Shown here piece by piece: positions 12,469-23,754 of a stretch of 64,000 nt of DNA; the stretch's first letter is position 1; each line of letters opens with the position of its first letter. A program made the translations under genes and the position numbers. The notes under the pieces are model-generated. The model did no database searches, was not told the DNA's origin, and was given only the letters and a program-made list of their open reading frames with translations. Source of the DNA: Cryptomeria japonica (Eukaryota > Streptophyta > Pinopsida > Cupressales > Cupressaceae); contig NC_081412.1 in the NCBI RefSeq assembly GCF_030272615.1, positions 143,573,247-143,637,246 on the forward strand, read 5' to 3'.

Positions 12469-13288
12469 TGTTGGCATATACACACTCCAATGAGACATCG
12501 TAGGTGATTGAAGGTTTTGTCATTGATGGCAACCTTGCAAAGCATTATACCGGCAAGGCATTACACCAACAAGTTAGTGCACCGACATCAACAGATCACA
12601 CTCTACACCAACACTCAAGACACCAGCACTGGCACAAAGAAAGGAAGTATACCGGCACAGAGGCCAACAGGATTTTGTTATATTATATTTTGTTTATTAT
12701 TGGAAAACTTTGTAAGCCGACTTGGCATGTTGTAAAATGACTCTTATATATAAAAGAGATCATTGTAGACATTTTGTAAGTAAGGAAGTAAGTGAAGAAA
12801 GTGATGTATGCGAAATATTAAGGCAGACCTATTATGCGAAATATAGGTTGAAGGGTTTATGTAAGAAGCAGAGCAGCAACCAGTACTAGATCAGGCATTA
12901 TAGATGCTATTGTAAAGCAGTACAAGATATTGGATTTGTATAATCCACATTGTAAGTCAGTGAGACTTTCCATTGAGCAGTGAGCTCTAGGCAGTTGGCC
13001 TTCCTGCATGTGCAAGCCCCTATTGCAAGTAATATTCTCTTATTGGCTAGTGAGTGAATATTGTGGGTCACAAATCCCACCGAGGTTTTTCCCACACCGA
13101 GTTTCCTCGTTAAATCCTTGTGTTATGGTGTGCTTTTCATGTGGATGTTCTTAATTCTATTTATTACATTATTTCTTGCATACTGGTACACTGTTATAAT
13201 ATGTTTGGCATGTTTTAAACTAAGAAATTCTAATTACCGGTTAGATACTGATTCACCCCCCCTCTCAATATCTGTGGGATTCCCAACA
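12469..13288 (+). mobile_element. Solo Copia-type LTR (820 bp) inside the satellite array
   Basis: The unit begins TGTTGGCATA and ends ATTCCCAACA, with a 5-bp duplication (CTATG) on each side. Near its start is TTTTGTCATTGATGGCAACC and near its end GATTCACCCCCCCTCTCAAT. The other Copia LTRs of this window carry both signatures in reverse complement, so this one is on the plus strand. No internal region remains, so the full element was lost by LTR-LTR recombination. It is the youngest of three nested insertions. Confidence 0.9.
12744..12756 (+). promoter_or_regulatory. TATA-like box of the solo LTR
   Basis: TATATATAAAAG lies about a third of the way into the LTR on its sense strand. That is the expected place for the U3 core promoter. 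Activity is inferred, not shown. Confidence 0.4.
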
Positions 13289-14944
13289 CTATGACCCCTT
13301 AGGACACCATATGACCCCTTAGGACACAATATGGTGTCGTGAGGGGTCATATGGTGTCGTATGGGGTCATATAGTGTCTTGAGGGCTCATATGGCATCCC
13401 AAGGGGTCATAGAACACCATATGACCCCTGAGGACACCATATGTTGTCATTAGGGGTCATATGGTGTCCCAAGGGGTCATAGAACAACATATGACCTCTT
13501 AGGACACTATATGGTGGCGTTAGGAATCATATGGTGTATAGGGTCATATGGTGTCCTAAGGGGTCATAGAATACCATATGACCCCTTAGGACACCATATG
13601 ACCCCTTAGGAAATCATATGACCCCTTAGGACACCATATGGTGACGTTAGGGGTTATATGGTGTCGTAAGGGGTCATAGAATACCATATGACCCCTTAGG
13701 ACACCATATGACATATCCTAAGGGTTTATATGGTGTCACAAGGGGTCATAGAGCACCATATGACCCCTAAGGACACCATATGACCCCTTAGGACACCATA
13801 TGGTGTTTTTAGGGGTCATATGGTGTCCTAAGGGGTCATAGAACATCATATGACCCCTTAGGACATAATATGACCCCTAATGACACCATATGACCCCTAA
13901 CAACACCATATGACCCCTTACGACACCATATGATGGTCTTAGGGGTCATATGGTGTCCTAAGGGGTCACAGAACATCATATGATCCCTTATGACACTATA
14001 TGACCCCTTAGGACACCATATGACCCCTAACAGCACCATATGGTGTCCTAAGGGGTCATATGGCATCCTAATGGGTCATAGAATACCATATGACACCTTA
14101 GGACACTGTATGACCCCTAACAACACCATATGACCCCTTAGGACACCATATGATCCCTAACGACACCATATGACCCCTTAGGACACCATATGACCCCTAA
14201 CAACATGATATGGTGTCTTAAGAGGTCATATGGTGTCGTGAGGGGTCATATGGTGTGCTATGACCCCTTAGGACACCATATGACCCCTTCTAACATCCTA
14301 GTATATGACATGACCACTTGTGACACCATATGATCCCTTAAGACACAATATGGTGTCATTAGGGGTCATATGGTGTCCTAAGGGGTCATATGGTGTCGTT
14401 AGGGATCAAATGGTGTATTAAGGGGTCATATGGTATTCTATGACCCATTTGGGCACCATATGACCCCTTAGGACATCATATGACCCCTAACGACACCATG
14501 TGACCCCTTAGGCACCATATGACCCCTAATGACACCATATAGTGTCGTTATGGGGCATATGGTGTCATAAGGGGTCATAGAATACCATATGACCCCTTAG
14601 GACACTATATGGTGTTGTTAGAGGTCATATGGTGTCATTAGGGGTCATATGGTGTCCTAACAGGTCATATGATGTCCTTAGGGGTCATAAAACACCAAAT
14701 GACCCCTTAGGACACCATATGGCATCGTTAGGGCTCATATGGTGTTCTAAGAGATCATATGGTATCCTAAGGGGTCATAGAACACCATATGACCCCTTAG
14801 GACACCATATGACCCGTAGTGACACCATATGACTTGTAATGACACCATATGTTGTCCGAAGAGGTCATATGGTTTCCTAAGATAAATAGTAATTGTTTCC
14901 TAAGGGGTTATATGGTCCACCATGCTCCTACACATACCCAGATG

Positions 14945-16790
14945 GGTTATATAGAGATATAAGATACCTAGAGGGGGAGAGAGGCGTGAGATACCTAGAT
15001 AGGGTGAGAGAGAGAGAGAGGGTTGAGATAGATGGAGGGGGATAGAGAGAGGTTGGTAATGATATAGATGGATATGTAGAGAGGTGGAGAGGGAATGAGG
15101 GAGAAACCTAGAGAGGGTTAGAGAGGGTGTGATGGAAATATGATGATGTAGATGGTAAAGAGAGAATAAGAATTAGTAGGGAAGGGAGAGAGAGATGGGG
15201 ATAGGGAGGGAGAGGGAGATAGAGAGGGAGAGGGGAAGAAAATAATGGAGATGCCTATAAATGGGAGGGAGGGATAAGAGGAGAGATGAAAGAATAAAGA
15301 GAGAGAAGAGTATGAGGGGATTGAGGGAGAGGTAGACATAGAGGGACTACAAGACCTAGGGAAGGAGATGATGCAGAGGTGGGGGGAAAGCAAGAAGAGG
15401 AGGAGAGAGTCCAAAAATAAATAGGGGTAAAGGGGGAGGGAGATATAGGGGAAGAGAGAGGGAAAGAACTAGAGAGGGGACAAATAGATAGGTGAAAGAA
15501 CTATATTGGGAAAGAGAGATGAGAGACCTAGATGACAAGACAGAGGAATGAGATAGATAGAGGGGGGGAGAGAGAGGTGAGTAATGAGACATGATGCAAA
15601 GGTAGATAGGTGGAGAAGAAGGAAGTGGTAAACCTAGAGAGGTGAGAGAGAGTTCATGACCTACAATGTAGAGAGAGAAAATAAAAAAGTGGGGGAGTGA
15701 GATATATATGGGGGTATGTATGGATGGGGAGGTAGAGAGGGAGAGGAGAAGAAATGAAGGGAGAGACCTAGATAAGGGAGGGAGGGAAAGAGAAGAGATA
15801 GAAGAACAAAGAGAGGAGTAAGAGGGGATGGATGGAGGGGTAGACATGGAGGGAGTGAGAGACCTATGGAAGGAGGAGAAAAAGAGGTTAGGGGAGAAAG
15901 AGAAAAGGAGGGAGTTCATAAAGGGATAGGGTTAAGGAGGAGGGAGAGAGAGGTAGAGAGGGACATAGAGAACTATAGAGGGGGCATATAGATAGGTGAG
16001 AGACCTAGATGGCCAGAGAGGAGTGATATAGATAGAGGGGGATAAAGAGAGGTGGGTAACGAGACCTATATGTAGAGGTAGATAGGTGGAGAGGAAGGGA
16101 GGGAGAAACATAGAAAGGGGAGATAGGGTGGGATGGAGAGGTAATGACCTAGACAATGAAGATAGATAATAAGAGAGGAAGAGAGAAGACAAGAGAGTGG
16201 GAGAGGGAGATAGAGAGGGAGAGAGGAAGAAAGGAAGGTAGAGACCTGGAGAGGGGAGGGAGGGAGAATAGAAGAGATAGAAGAACAAAGAGATGAGTAA
16301 GAGGAGATGGATAGAGAGGTATACATGGAGGGACTGTGAGACCTAGAGAATGAGGAGATATAAAGGTTTGGAGAGAGAGAGAGAGAAGAGAGGGAGAGAG
16401 TTCATAAATAGAGAGAGGTAAGGAGAAGGGAGAGAAATATGGAGAGGGAGGGAGAGAACTAGAGGGTGGACAATTAGATAAGTGAGAAACCTAGAGGGGG
16501 AGAGAAAGGTGGGTAATAATATAGGGAGGGAGAGACAGTGAAGTGAATAGTGAGGGAGGGACAACCCTAGATATGGGGGGAGAGAGGATAAAAGGGATAG
16601 GTAGTGACCAAGAGAAAGGAGTGGGAGGGGAGAGAAACAATAAGGGAGTGAGAGAGAAGAGAGAGGGAGAGACTCAAGGATAAAGAAGCGAGAGAGACAA
16701 GAGAGAGAGAGAGATAGGTCTAGAGTTTGGGGAAGATAAAGAGAGTGAGATACATAGCTAAAGAATGCTAATGTGATCATGTTGATTACT
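14945..16790 (+). repeat. GA-rich low-complexity tract (right), with about 0.5 kb internal repeats
   Basis: This is nearly pure purine on the plus strand (GAGAGAGGGAG), the mirror of the CT-rich tract on the left but about twice as long. A recognisable phrase, GATAGAAGAACAAAGAGA...GTAGACATGGAGGGA...GAGACCTA, recurs at about 15266-15357, 15776-15873 and 16255-16350. This shows tandem growth in steps of about 480-510 bp. Minus-strand frames here give Ser/Leu/Pro-rich peptides that are artefacts of the composition. Confidence 0.85.
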
Positions 16791-17230
16791 GAAATTTGAG
16801 ATGTCAATTATTGAAATTTGACTAAGTCTAAAATTTTATATGATCCTCTAAAAACTAGAATCTACATTATAAGTCCTATAGAGCTATACTTAAATTTTAT
16901 ATTTCATGTATATATTCTCCTTCGGGGGTGGATTTAATTTGTGCCAAGATTGAAAAATCTACACACTCACAAAACCTTCACATTGGACAATGCAAAACAT
17001 TTGGCGTGTGCCAAATGCAAAAAATTGACTTTTCACATTTGGCGAGTGCCAAATGTGAAAATTCAAATTTTGCATTTGGCGAGCACCAAATTTGGCGCAC
17101 GCCAAATGTAAAAATTCAAAATTTTGCATTTGGCGAGTGCCATATTTGGCGCTCACCAAATGGTTTCCTTGGGAGAATACCAACCCTTTGGGTTGGATTT
17201 GCCTTGGGCATCCAACCCGTAGGTTTGGAT
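16480..17230 (-). repeat. Right inverted arm of the fold-back element
   Basis: Inverted partner of about 7249-8010. It has about five ATTTGGC...GCCAAAT boxes (16998-17163) where the left arm has two. It also has the GAATATATACATGAAATATAA block (complement, about 16896-16920) and the CCAACCCTTTGGGTTGG palindrome at 17180. Confidence 0.8.
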
Positions 17231-17282
17231 AACCTTTTCATGCCAATGACGCATTTTTATGAAAAAGTAAGAATTGGCACCT

Positions 17283-17312
17283 TTTTGGTACCACAACTTG
17301 GTGCACTTACCC
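17283..17312 (-). repeat. Right terminal inverted repeat of the fold-back element
   Basis: The reverse complement begins GGGTAAGTGCACCAAG and matches 6430-6459 at 29 of 30 positions. Copia integrase coding resumes directly to its right on the minus strand. Confidence 0.85.
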
Positions 17313-19535
17313 TCATCCCTTTTAATATAACATTTACTTCCAAAAATTCTGAAATATTTAATAGTAGGTGTATGTCCAAACCATAATTCATAAGGAGTCT
17401 TACCGGTTTCACCTTTGTTATGAACTCTGTTGAATGTATAGACTATTGTACTCACTGCTTCTCTCCAGTAGATGTGAGGCAATTTGTCTTACATCATCAT
17501 GGTTCTTGTTGCATCCAAAATGGTTCTATTCTTCCTTTCCACTACTCCATTCTGTTGAGGAGTCTTAGGTGCAGATACTTGTCTCCTAATTCCATTTATC
17601 TCACAAAAACTGTTAAATTCATGAGATGTGAACTCACCACCTTGATCTGATCTCAGGCATTTGATTTTCAATCCAATTTATGTTTCCACCTTTCCTTTTA
17701 AGATCTTTAATTTCTCAAAAGCTTCAGACTTCTCCTTAGAAAAGTCACCCACATCATTCTAAAATAATCATCAATTATTAGCATGAAGTACCTATCACCT
17801 TGAAAGCTTCTGGTCCTTTCTAGACCAAATAAGTCAGTATGAATCAAATCAAGCACATCATTAGATTTATCATGCATTCTCTTAAAAGAATTTCTAACTT
17901 CCTTTCCCAATTGACATTCCTTACATACCAGATTGTGAAGCTTTATAATCTTAGGTATATCTCTAACTGCCTTTGTTGAACTAATCTTAACAATACAATC
18001 AAAATTAACATTATACAACCTATTATGCCATAACCAACTCTCATCAATATGAGCAATCAAACATGTCTTATTACTAGTGTTCAAGTGAAAGATATTACCT
18101 CTAGTTCGAGTACCAGTTGGAATCTCCAAACCAGTTCTGTTAATGATTTGCATTTTCTATCTTTGAACTGAAGTTGGAATCCCTTGTCCACCAATTGACC
18201 AACACTTAAAAGATTATGCTTTAAACCTTCTACATAATAGACATTATTAGTATTACGCTTTCCATCCAAAGAAATAATACCTCTACATTTGATCATACAT
18301 GCTTTGTCATCCTCAAATCTGACTTGACCACCATTGTATTCCTACAGGGACAAAAATTTTCTTTTATCTCCAGTCATATGATGTGAGCATCCACTATCAA
18401 TTACCCATTCATCCTTGTCTTCAAATTTTTTTACCAAGGCCTTTTCTTCATTCTTGATATCTAGTTCCGGTTCATCGTCCTTTAAAGCATAGAACACCCA
18501 TTCCTTTCCATTGTCAGAACCACTAGTAAAGTCTCATGTCAGTTCATCCTCTGAGTCATCACTTACTCCTTCCTCATCCACTATGTAGAATAGTTTATTT
18601 TGATTAGGCTTAAATCATTTCTTAACTCTTTCTTCAAATCTTGCATTCCTTTCAGGACATCTAGATGGAAAATGACCAATCTTATTACATGCAAACCATT
18701 TAAAAGGTGATTTTCCTTCATACTTACTTCTTGTCGGTCCTTTAGGTACTCTTCTAGAAAATAAGGCTTCAAGTTTCTCAAATTCTTCATCCTCTTTCCT
18801 CAAATCTTCCAATTATTTTTCATATAAGGCTTTCCAATCACTTTTGTCGGTAGATGATGATGCATGAAAAGAAGGTTCGGACTTTGCATCTCCAAAGGGT
18901 CTAAATTCTTCAAGCTCAAAAGTAGATAATTTTCCAATCAGAATGTATTTGTTAACTGAAGTGTTTGCCATTTTTCTCAATTCATTAATTGCAGTAGACT
19001 TCATCTTGTAAGTCAGTGGTAGGGCTCCCATAACTTTAAAAACTATTTCATCTTCACTCAGAGATCCTCCACAACATTGAATTCCCATGACAATCTCATT
19101 TACTCTTTCCATAAATGTAGCAATTCTTTCATTATCTTCCATCTTCAAGTTCTCATATCTTACCCGGTAACCATCAAGTTTAGAAATTTTGATAGTAGGG
19201 TCACCTTCATTCAGAGTTTTCAATTTATCCCACATAACCTTTGCAGATGATTTATCAGTCAATCTCATGATTTGTTGATTAGTGAGTGCACATAGGAGGG
19301 CTTCTCTAGCTCTGCAATCATTTTCAATATTTTTGTCCAAGTTTGCAGGAATAGGATTGTCAAATTTTGGATCATAAGGTGTATATTCATTCTCAGTGAT
19401 CTCCCAAATATCCTTGCCAAGACATCTAAGATGAGTCTCCATTTGGATTTTCTATATCGCATAGTTTGTTCCATCAAGCTTAGGGATTTCTCTTCTGAAA
19501 ATAGTTGCCAATGGATTTGAAGTATTAGTTGCCAT
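17313..19535 (-). pseudogene. Copia gag-pol 5' half: gag, zinc knuckle, protease, integrase
   Basis: The likely start is ATG 19535-19533, 58 bases inside the 5' LTR boundary. The gag has the KLDGTNY opening and UBN2-type helices (19535-18813) with a TAG for Trp near 19455. The zinc knuckle near 18700-18650 has its first Cys replaced by Trp. The protease WVIDSGCSHHMT (about 18415-18370) is intact. GAG-pre-integrase spans about 18080-17930. The integrase Asp lies in IHTDLFG (about 17850), the second Asp in SDQGGEF (about 17650) and the Glu in NGVVERKN (about 17550). Frameshifts occur near 18150 and near 17690, with stops near 18813, 18610 and 17489. The frame ends at the inserted element. Confidence 0.88.
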
Positions 19536-19579
19536 AGGATCTACCTCAAGTGGTTAAGCTTCTGCAAAAAAGGACCAAA

Positions 19580-19591
19580 GCTCTTATACCA
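19580..19591 (-). promoter_or_regulatory. Primer binding site (initiator tRNA-Met type)
   Basis: On the minus strand the bases read TGGTATAAGAGC, two bases inside the 5' LTR. They differ by one base from TGGTATCAGAGC, the usual plant Copia site complementary to the 3' end of initiator tRNA-Met. Confidence 0.75.
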
Positions 19592-19593
19592 AT

Positions 19594-20822
19594 TGTTAGA
19601 ATAACCGATGGACAACTGAGAGGAGGGTTTAATCAGTTGTTAACAGATTATATTAATCAAACCACTTTATAACTTTTAACTGGAGCACATAAACATTGAA
19701 TACTGGAATAGCAAAAACAGATACTGGTAAGCAATAAAACTTAAGAATGAAACAAAGAATCAACACAATGCAGCCATACCATATAACACCATGATTTATA
19801 CATGGAAAACCCGGTAAAGGGAAAAACTATGGTGGGAAGCCTACCCACAGTCAGATAATACTTCTGCAGAAAGTATGTGATACAAGAAGAGGCCTGCACA
19901 TGCAGGAAGGCACACTGCCTAGAGTGTATTGCTCATTACAAAGGAGCCTCATTGACTACAAAGAGGTTATAACCACCTCAATATAATTGGACAACAATCC
20001 AGAAGAATGAATTATCAGTGATAGCATCTACCATGCCTGATTACAGTCCCAGTTAAGCTCAATATCAGAGGCCTTTGACCTCTTACATAAACCCAATTCG
20101 TTCACCTATGATCGACCAAATCTCCTCTACATATGATTTTTCATTCCATGACCATGACCATGATCTACAATGAGATCTTACATCAATTTATATAACCCTA
20201 AGGCCTAAAACAATTAGGTAGCCCACCTAAAAGATATTACAATAAGATCATTACATACATTCATATTACAATGATATGCCATGTTGGCTTTAGACCAAAA
20301 CAACATTAACCAATCCATAAATCATCCTGGTAATGTTTAGAGAACATGTAACATGATATCGGTCTATAACCTAGATAGGTACCTGATCTAATTTGGGTCC
20401 ACCATGCCAAAGCAATGTCTCCAATCAGTTGAGGCACAATCAAGGATCACCTTCCGCATCCTGAATTCCATCTAGAAGCCGCACCAACAACACTTATGTA
20501 TCCTGTCAAAGATTCTTAGTAAAAGATTTGTTGATAAAACCTTAAACCCTTACCGGTATAGGCTTACTAGAGTGTATGATAGCATCTGATCATCAAATCA
20601 ATACCAACTAACCAAAACATACTCCAGAAACATCAAACCAAACATATTCTATTGATCCAAACATGTCGATAGTATCCAACTGATAGTCCCTTCTGTTGGT
20701 AACACTAGTTCTTCTACCAGTAACCAAAATTTGTCTGTCAGTAACCAATCATAACAGCTAGTGTTGACATCAATGACAAAACATCAATGCAACACATAAT
20801 CAATTCCTTCATATTGCCAACA
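19594..20822 (-). repeat. 5' LTR of the 17.9 kb Copia element
   Basis: It has intact TGTTAG...CCAACA ends on the plus strand, with AGTTG directly after at 20823-20827. It pairs with 2877-4107. The adjacent primer site makes it the 5' LTR of the minus-strand element. Confidence 0.92.
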
Positions 20823-20827
20823 AGTTG

Positions 20828-21367
20828 AGTATGGGATGAATGTGAATTGATTTAAAGTGTATGTGATTGATATGCAAGCGAAGTTGATATTGCAAAAATG
20901 TGAAAGACAATTGAGATAGTTTTTATAATCATAATTTTTTTCCATGATATTGTTCACTTAACACAATGGCTCAAGGACAGTTTCATGATCAAGAGATATT
21001 ATTCATTTCAATTCACTAATTCTTTATTGCACCTACTAGAAGAAGGTGTGTTCCTTTTGGAAGTTTGTGCAACCCTTGTATCTTGCCCTAACATTGTGAG
21101 CCTTAGTCTTGCAATTCCTTTTATGGGCAATGAGCTCCTTGGCCTTGAGCCTAAAACATTGTAATCATTTATTCATATTGTGAGTGTAATTCTCACTGTG
21201 GTTTTTTCCTATTTAGGGATTTCCACATAAATCCGGTGTTCATGTGTTTCTTGTGTTTTGTGCTTTCATGTTTCATAATTGTAGTGATAATCTAATTATG
21301 GATTAAAATTTAATAGAACAAAATTAAAGTATTTTTAAGGTCCAGACTAATTCACCCCTCCCCTCTC
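20828..21367 (+). mobile_element. Right fragment of the LTR split by the Copia insertion
   Basis: It continues the stretch at 2675-2876 once the Copia element is removed. It holds GTGGTTTTTTCC and TTTCCACATAAATCCGGTG (about 21200-21240) and ends in the CT-rich ATTCACCCCTCCCCTCTCAG run, as plus-strand plant Copia LTRs do near their 3' ends. No frame is present. Confidence 0.4.
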
Positions 21368-23754
21368 AGTGTAATGGCCCGCTGAGGAACCCTAGAGGAC
21401 AACAACTAACTAATCAATTAAACATAGCAATTTTTAAGACAAATTACATAACATTACAAACTCTTCATGAAATTTAATATAATATTTGCACATGAAGAAG
21501 ATAATTATTCCCCTAACTCAGTCCTCTTGCAGGTTCCCTAACGTTGCTACCTAAGCAATGCTCTAAACAACATTAAAGAATCTAACATCATAATGAAATA
21601 ACATAGCATTATGAAATGCATGAACATAAATAAATGTCTCAAGATTCATTTTAAAAACCAACCCAAGTTTTCCTAAGTTAACCTTTACATACATAAGAAA
21701 TAATGATGCATTGCATCACATAAGGGTGGTCCATACCAATATCACACCACTAAATACTAATCTAGAATTACATTCTTTTGATTACTGCACATTACATTAT
21801 AATACATCAAATTACATCAACCTCCCTAAGGGAGTGTCCAAATTATGATGATAATGAAATAATTACAATGATACAATAACAATGATAATAAAATAAATAG
21901 CATCTCCTAATACATCATTGAATCATCTGCATCAAGTAAAGAGAGAAAATTGGAAAGAAGTTATAGGATTCATCCAATGTATGAACATAACCATCGGTCC
22001 CCAATGGGGGTAGGCAACAACCTCCCAACCATGTGGATCCCTTAGTTCCAACCCATCATGCTTTGAAAATAGACACAAGGCCAGCAACCAACATCCAAAG
22101 AGACATAAAGATACAAAATGAACAATCAAGACTTAACACAAGGTTTCACCAGAGGCTACTAACAACACCACATAGGATAGGGTAGTAGGATACAACTAGG
22201 GAGGATTTTCCTCACATGTAAATCAACATGAGTTTCCTTGGTAGCCTCTCTAGGCTCCGATGCCCATTTGACATCACATGTGAAACCAAACAATCCTTTC
22301 ATGAGGACAAGGAAGTTTGATCATGCTAGTTGTGCGTCCCTAGGATGGACAAGCCTTCCCAATCCCATCCTTAATCTAAAATAGCACTCAAGACCATGGG
22401 TGTGGTACCATAATTATCTTATTTAATGTGTGTTTCCCCTTAGTTCATTTATTACGTTTTCACTAGTTAAAGAAACTCCCAAGCCCCAACACCCAAATGA
22501 GAGCCACACCCCCTAACTTGTACCTAGACAACTCTAACATAGGGTTCATTTCCAAGATAAGATAACATAAATTGCATAAATAACTCCTATGAATAATATA
22601 TAATTTCATAATCAGGAATCTTGCGTCATATACATACGCAGGGCCTCTCTAGGCCTTATTGATCAAGATACATCAATGAATCCACTTCCAAATGCAGCAA
22701 CAACTATATTTATTAACAAACAAGATATAGGGACAAATGAAAGCATAAATCAACTTAAATTAGGCCATATAGACCCCCAAACATAGATAAAACAGAGAAC
22801 AACCTCATATCATGCCTCTGGAAACCACCTAGACACCAAGATTGAGAAACCAAGACCAAACAAGCCCCAAACCTAACCCTTGCACAATTGACCTAGCAAC
22901 TGTGTAGTTCTGACTTAAAGATACATATTTGGGGCCTATTTTTGTGCAATTGAGGCCTTTTTCTACATAATTGATGCCTCTTTTTGCACAATTGAACCCG
23001 TACATGTGTAGTTGGGAGGGTCCAATTGGGAGTGAAATTGACCAACTTACGAACCCTAAAATTGAAAAAAGGAAAAGACCCATTTGAGAAGGGTTTTTTT
23101 CCATTCAATAAATCCAACCAATTGGTCCTGAAGACTCTTAAAAGGGGTTACAAGACACTAAAATTAGAAAATAGCCCCTTAAAAACTCTATTTGAAGTGG
23201 GTTGACTAACTCAAACTCAAAAATACAAAACCAAGAACCAAAACCCAATATGGACATCATAATAGGATATAAAATACACCATTATTCAATTAAAAATCAA
23301 AGATACAACTTTATTTAATAAAAGAGCCACAAAACCCTAATGTGTTTTTCCAAAAGAAACCAAGAGAAGAGAGGGAGACTTTTCAATCTTGATTAATAAT
23401 GAAAGCCCACAAATTTATACTCCTTTAAAATAAAATAAAAAGCATTGAATACACTCCTTTCTATTTTCAAACAAGAGAAATCACAAATCATCAATTGGGC
23501 TTTCAAACCCTTCCTCGGGTCCTGCAAAGACAACCAAGAAACGAAGAAGAAAGATGGAGACTAGGGCACAAGGATAATCATGAGAAACCAAAACTCCTTT
23601 CAATAAGAAACAAGGAAATAATAGCAGAAAATCAACCAGCAATCCTCCCATGACAATCCCAAGAAAACCCTAACAAAAACTCCTTTCAATCGGCACAAGA
23701 ATTTAGAAGAAAATTCCAACAAATCTCTCTCCTCACACACCAAAATCCAAAAGC
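21368..23754. other. Non-coding, probably retrotransposon-derived DNA
   Basis: It begins TGTAATGGCCCGCTGAGGAA right after the CT-rich LTR end, which looks like an LTR terminus, but no matching far end or target duplication was found. No frame resembles a protein. A short repeat of the type TGTGCAATTGAGGCC / TGCACAATTGAACCC occurs at about 22880-23010. Confidence 0.3.

Larger units (their letters stand above)
8555..14930. repeat. Satellite array of a 20-bp monomer in both orientations
   Basis: The monomer is CATATGGTGTCCTAAGGGGT, or its complement ACCCCTTAGGACACCATATG. It contains the palindrome CATATG and the near-palindrome CCTAAGG. Blocks of one to a few monomers switch strand repeatedly, usually at CATATG or at GGTCATAG. 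Excluding the solo LTR at 12469-13288 the array is about 5.55 kb, or roughly 280 monomers with many point variants. Because 60 bp is three monomers and 20 codons, all frames give repetitive peptides such as YDPLGHHM and WCPKGSYGV. These are not genes. Higher-order structure is described in the findings. Confidence 0.95.
6430..17312. mobile_element. Giant fold-back, TIR-bearing, satellite-filled non-autonomous element inserted in Copia integrase
   Basis: The integrase frame breaks cleanly at 17312/17313 and resumes at 6429/6430. The intervening 10,883 bp start and end with inverted repeats agreeing at 29 of 30 bases (6430-6459 and 17283-17312, core CACCAAGTTGTGGTACCAAA). Moving inward there are inverted arms (about 7249-8010 against 16480-17230), a CT-rich tract on the left facing a GA-rich tract on the right, and a core of 20-bp satellite monomers. 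No transposase-like frame is present; all long frames inside are translations of simple repeats. A clear target duplication is not visible. The related consensus at the break implies that at most one base is shared by the two junctions. It could be a fold-back DNA transposon or a TIR element that captured and amplified satellite. Confidence 0.75.
2877..20822 (-). mobile_element. Copia retrotransposon of 17.9 kb, enlarged by a nested 10.9 kb insertion
   Basis: Two direct LTRs (2877-4107 and 19594-20822) bound the element, both with TGTT...CAACA-type ends and flanked by AGTTG. On the minus strand the order is 5' LTR, tRNA-Met-type primer site, gag, protease, integrase, RT, RNase H, polypurine tract, 3' LTR. 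Without the insertion at 6430-17312 the element is about 7.1 kb, a normal Copia size. The LTRs differ at roughly one base in ten by eye (substitutions plus small indels), so the element is old. Gag-pol carries stops and frameshifts throughout. Confidence 0.93.

Noticed and set aside
9570..14832. Reading frames of 60-80 codons in the satellite with repeated YDPLGHHM and WCPKGSYGV peptides
   Set aside because: Three 20-bp monomers equal 20 codons, so any frame without a stop in the monomer gives repetitive peptides on both strands. No real start context or domain is present.
8555..14930. A CRISPR-like array, because of short regular repeats
   Set aside because: There are no unique spacers, the units abut directly and change strand, and the host is a plant nucleus.
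15118..16807. Minus-strand frames of up to 187 codons rich in Ser, Leu and Pro
   Set aside because: They are translations of the GA/CT-rich tract, overlap each other in different frames and have simple-sequence composition.
6430..17312. Assignment of the fold-back element to CACTA, Mutator or hAT
   Set aside because: The ends do not read CACTA, no 3-, 8- or 9-bp duplication is visible and there is no transposase.
21368..23754. A complete gypsy solo LTR starting TGTAATGGCC
   Set aside because: The start looks right after a CT-rich LTR end, but no far end or matching CTCAG duplication could be found.
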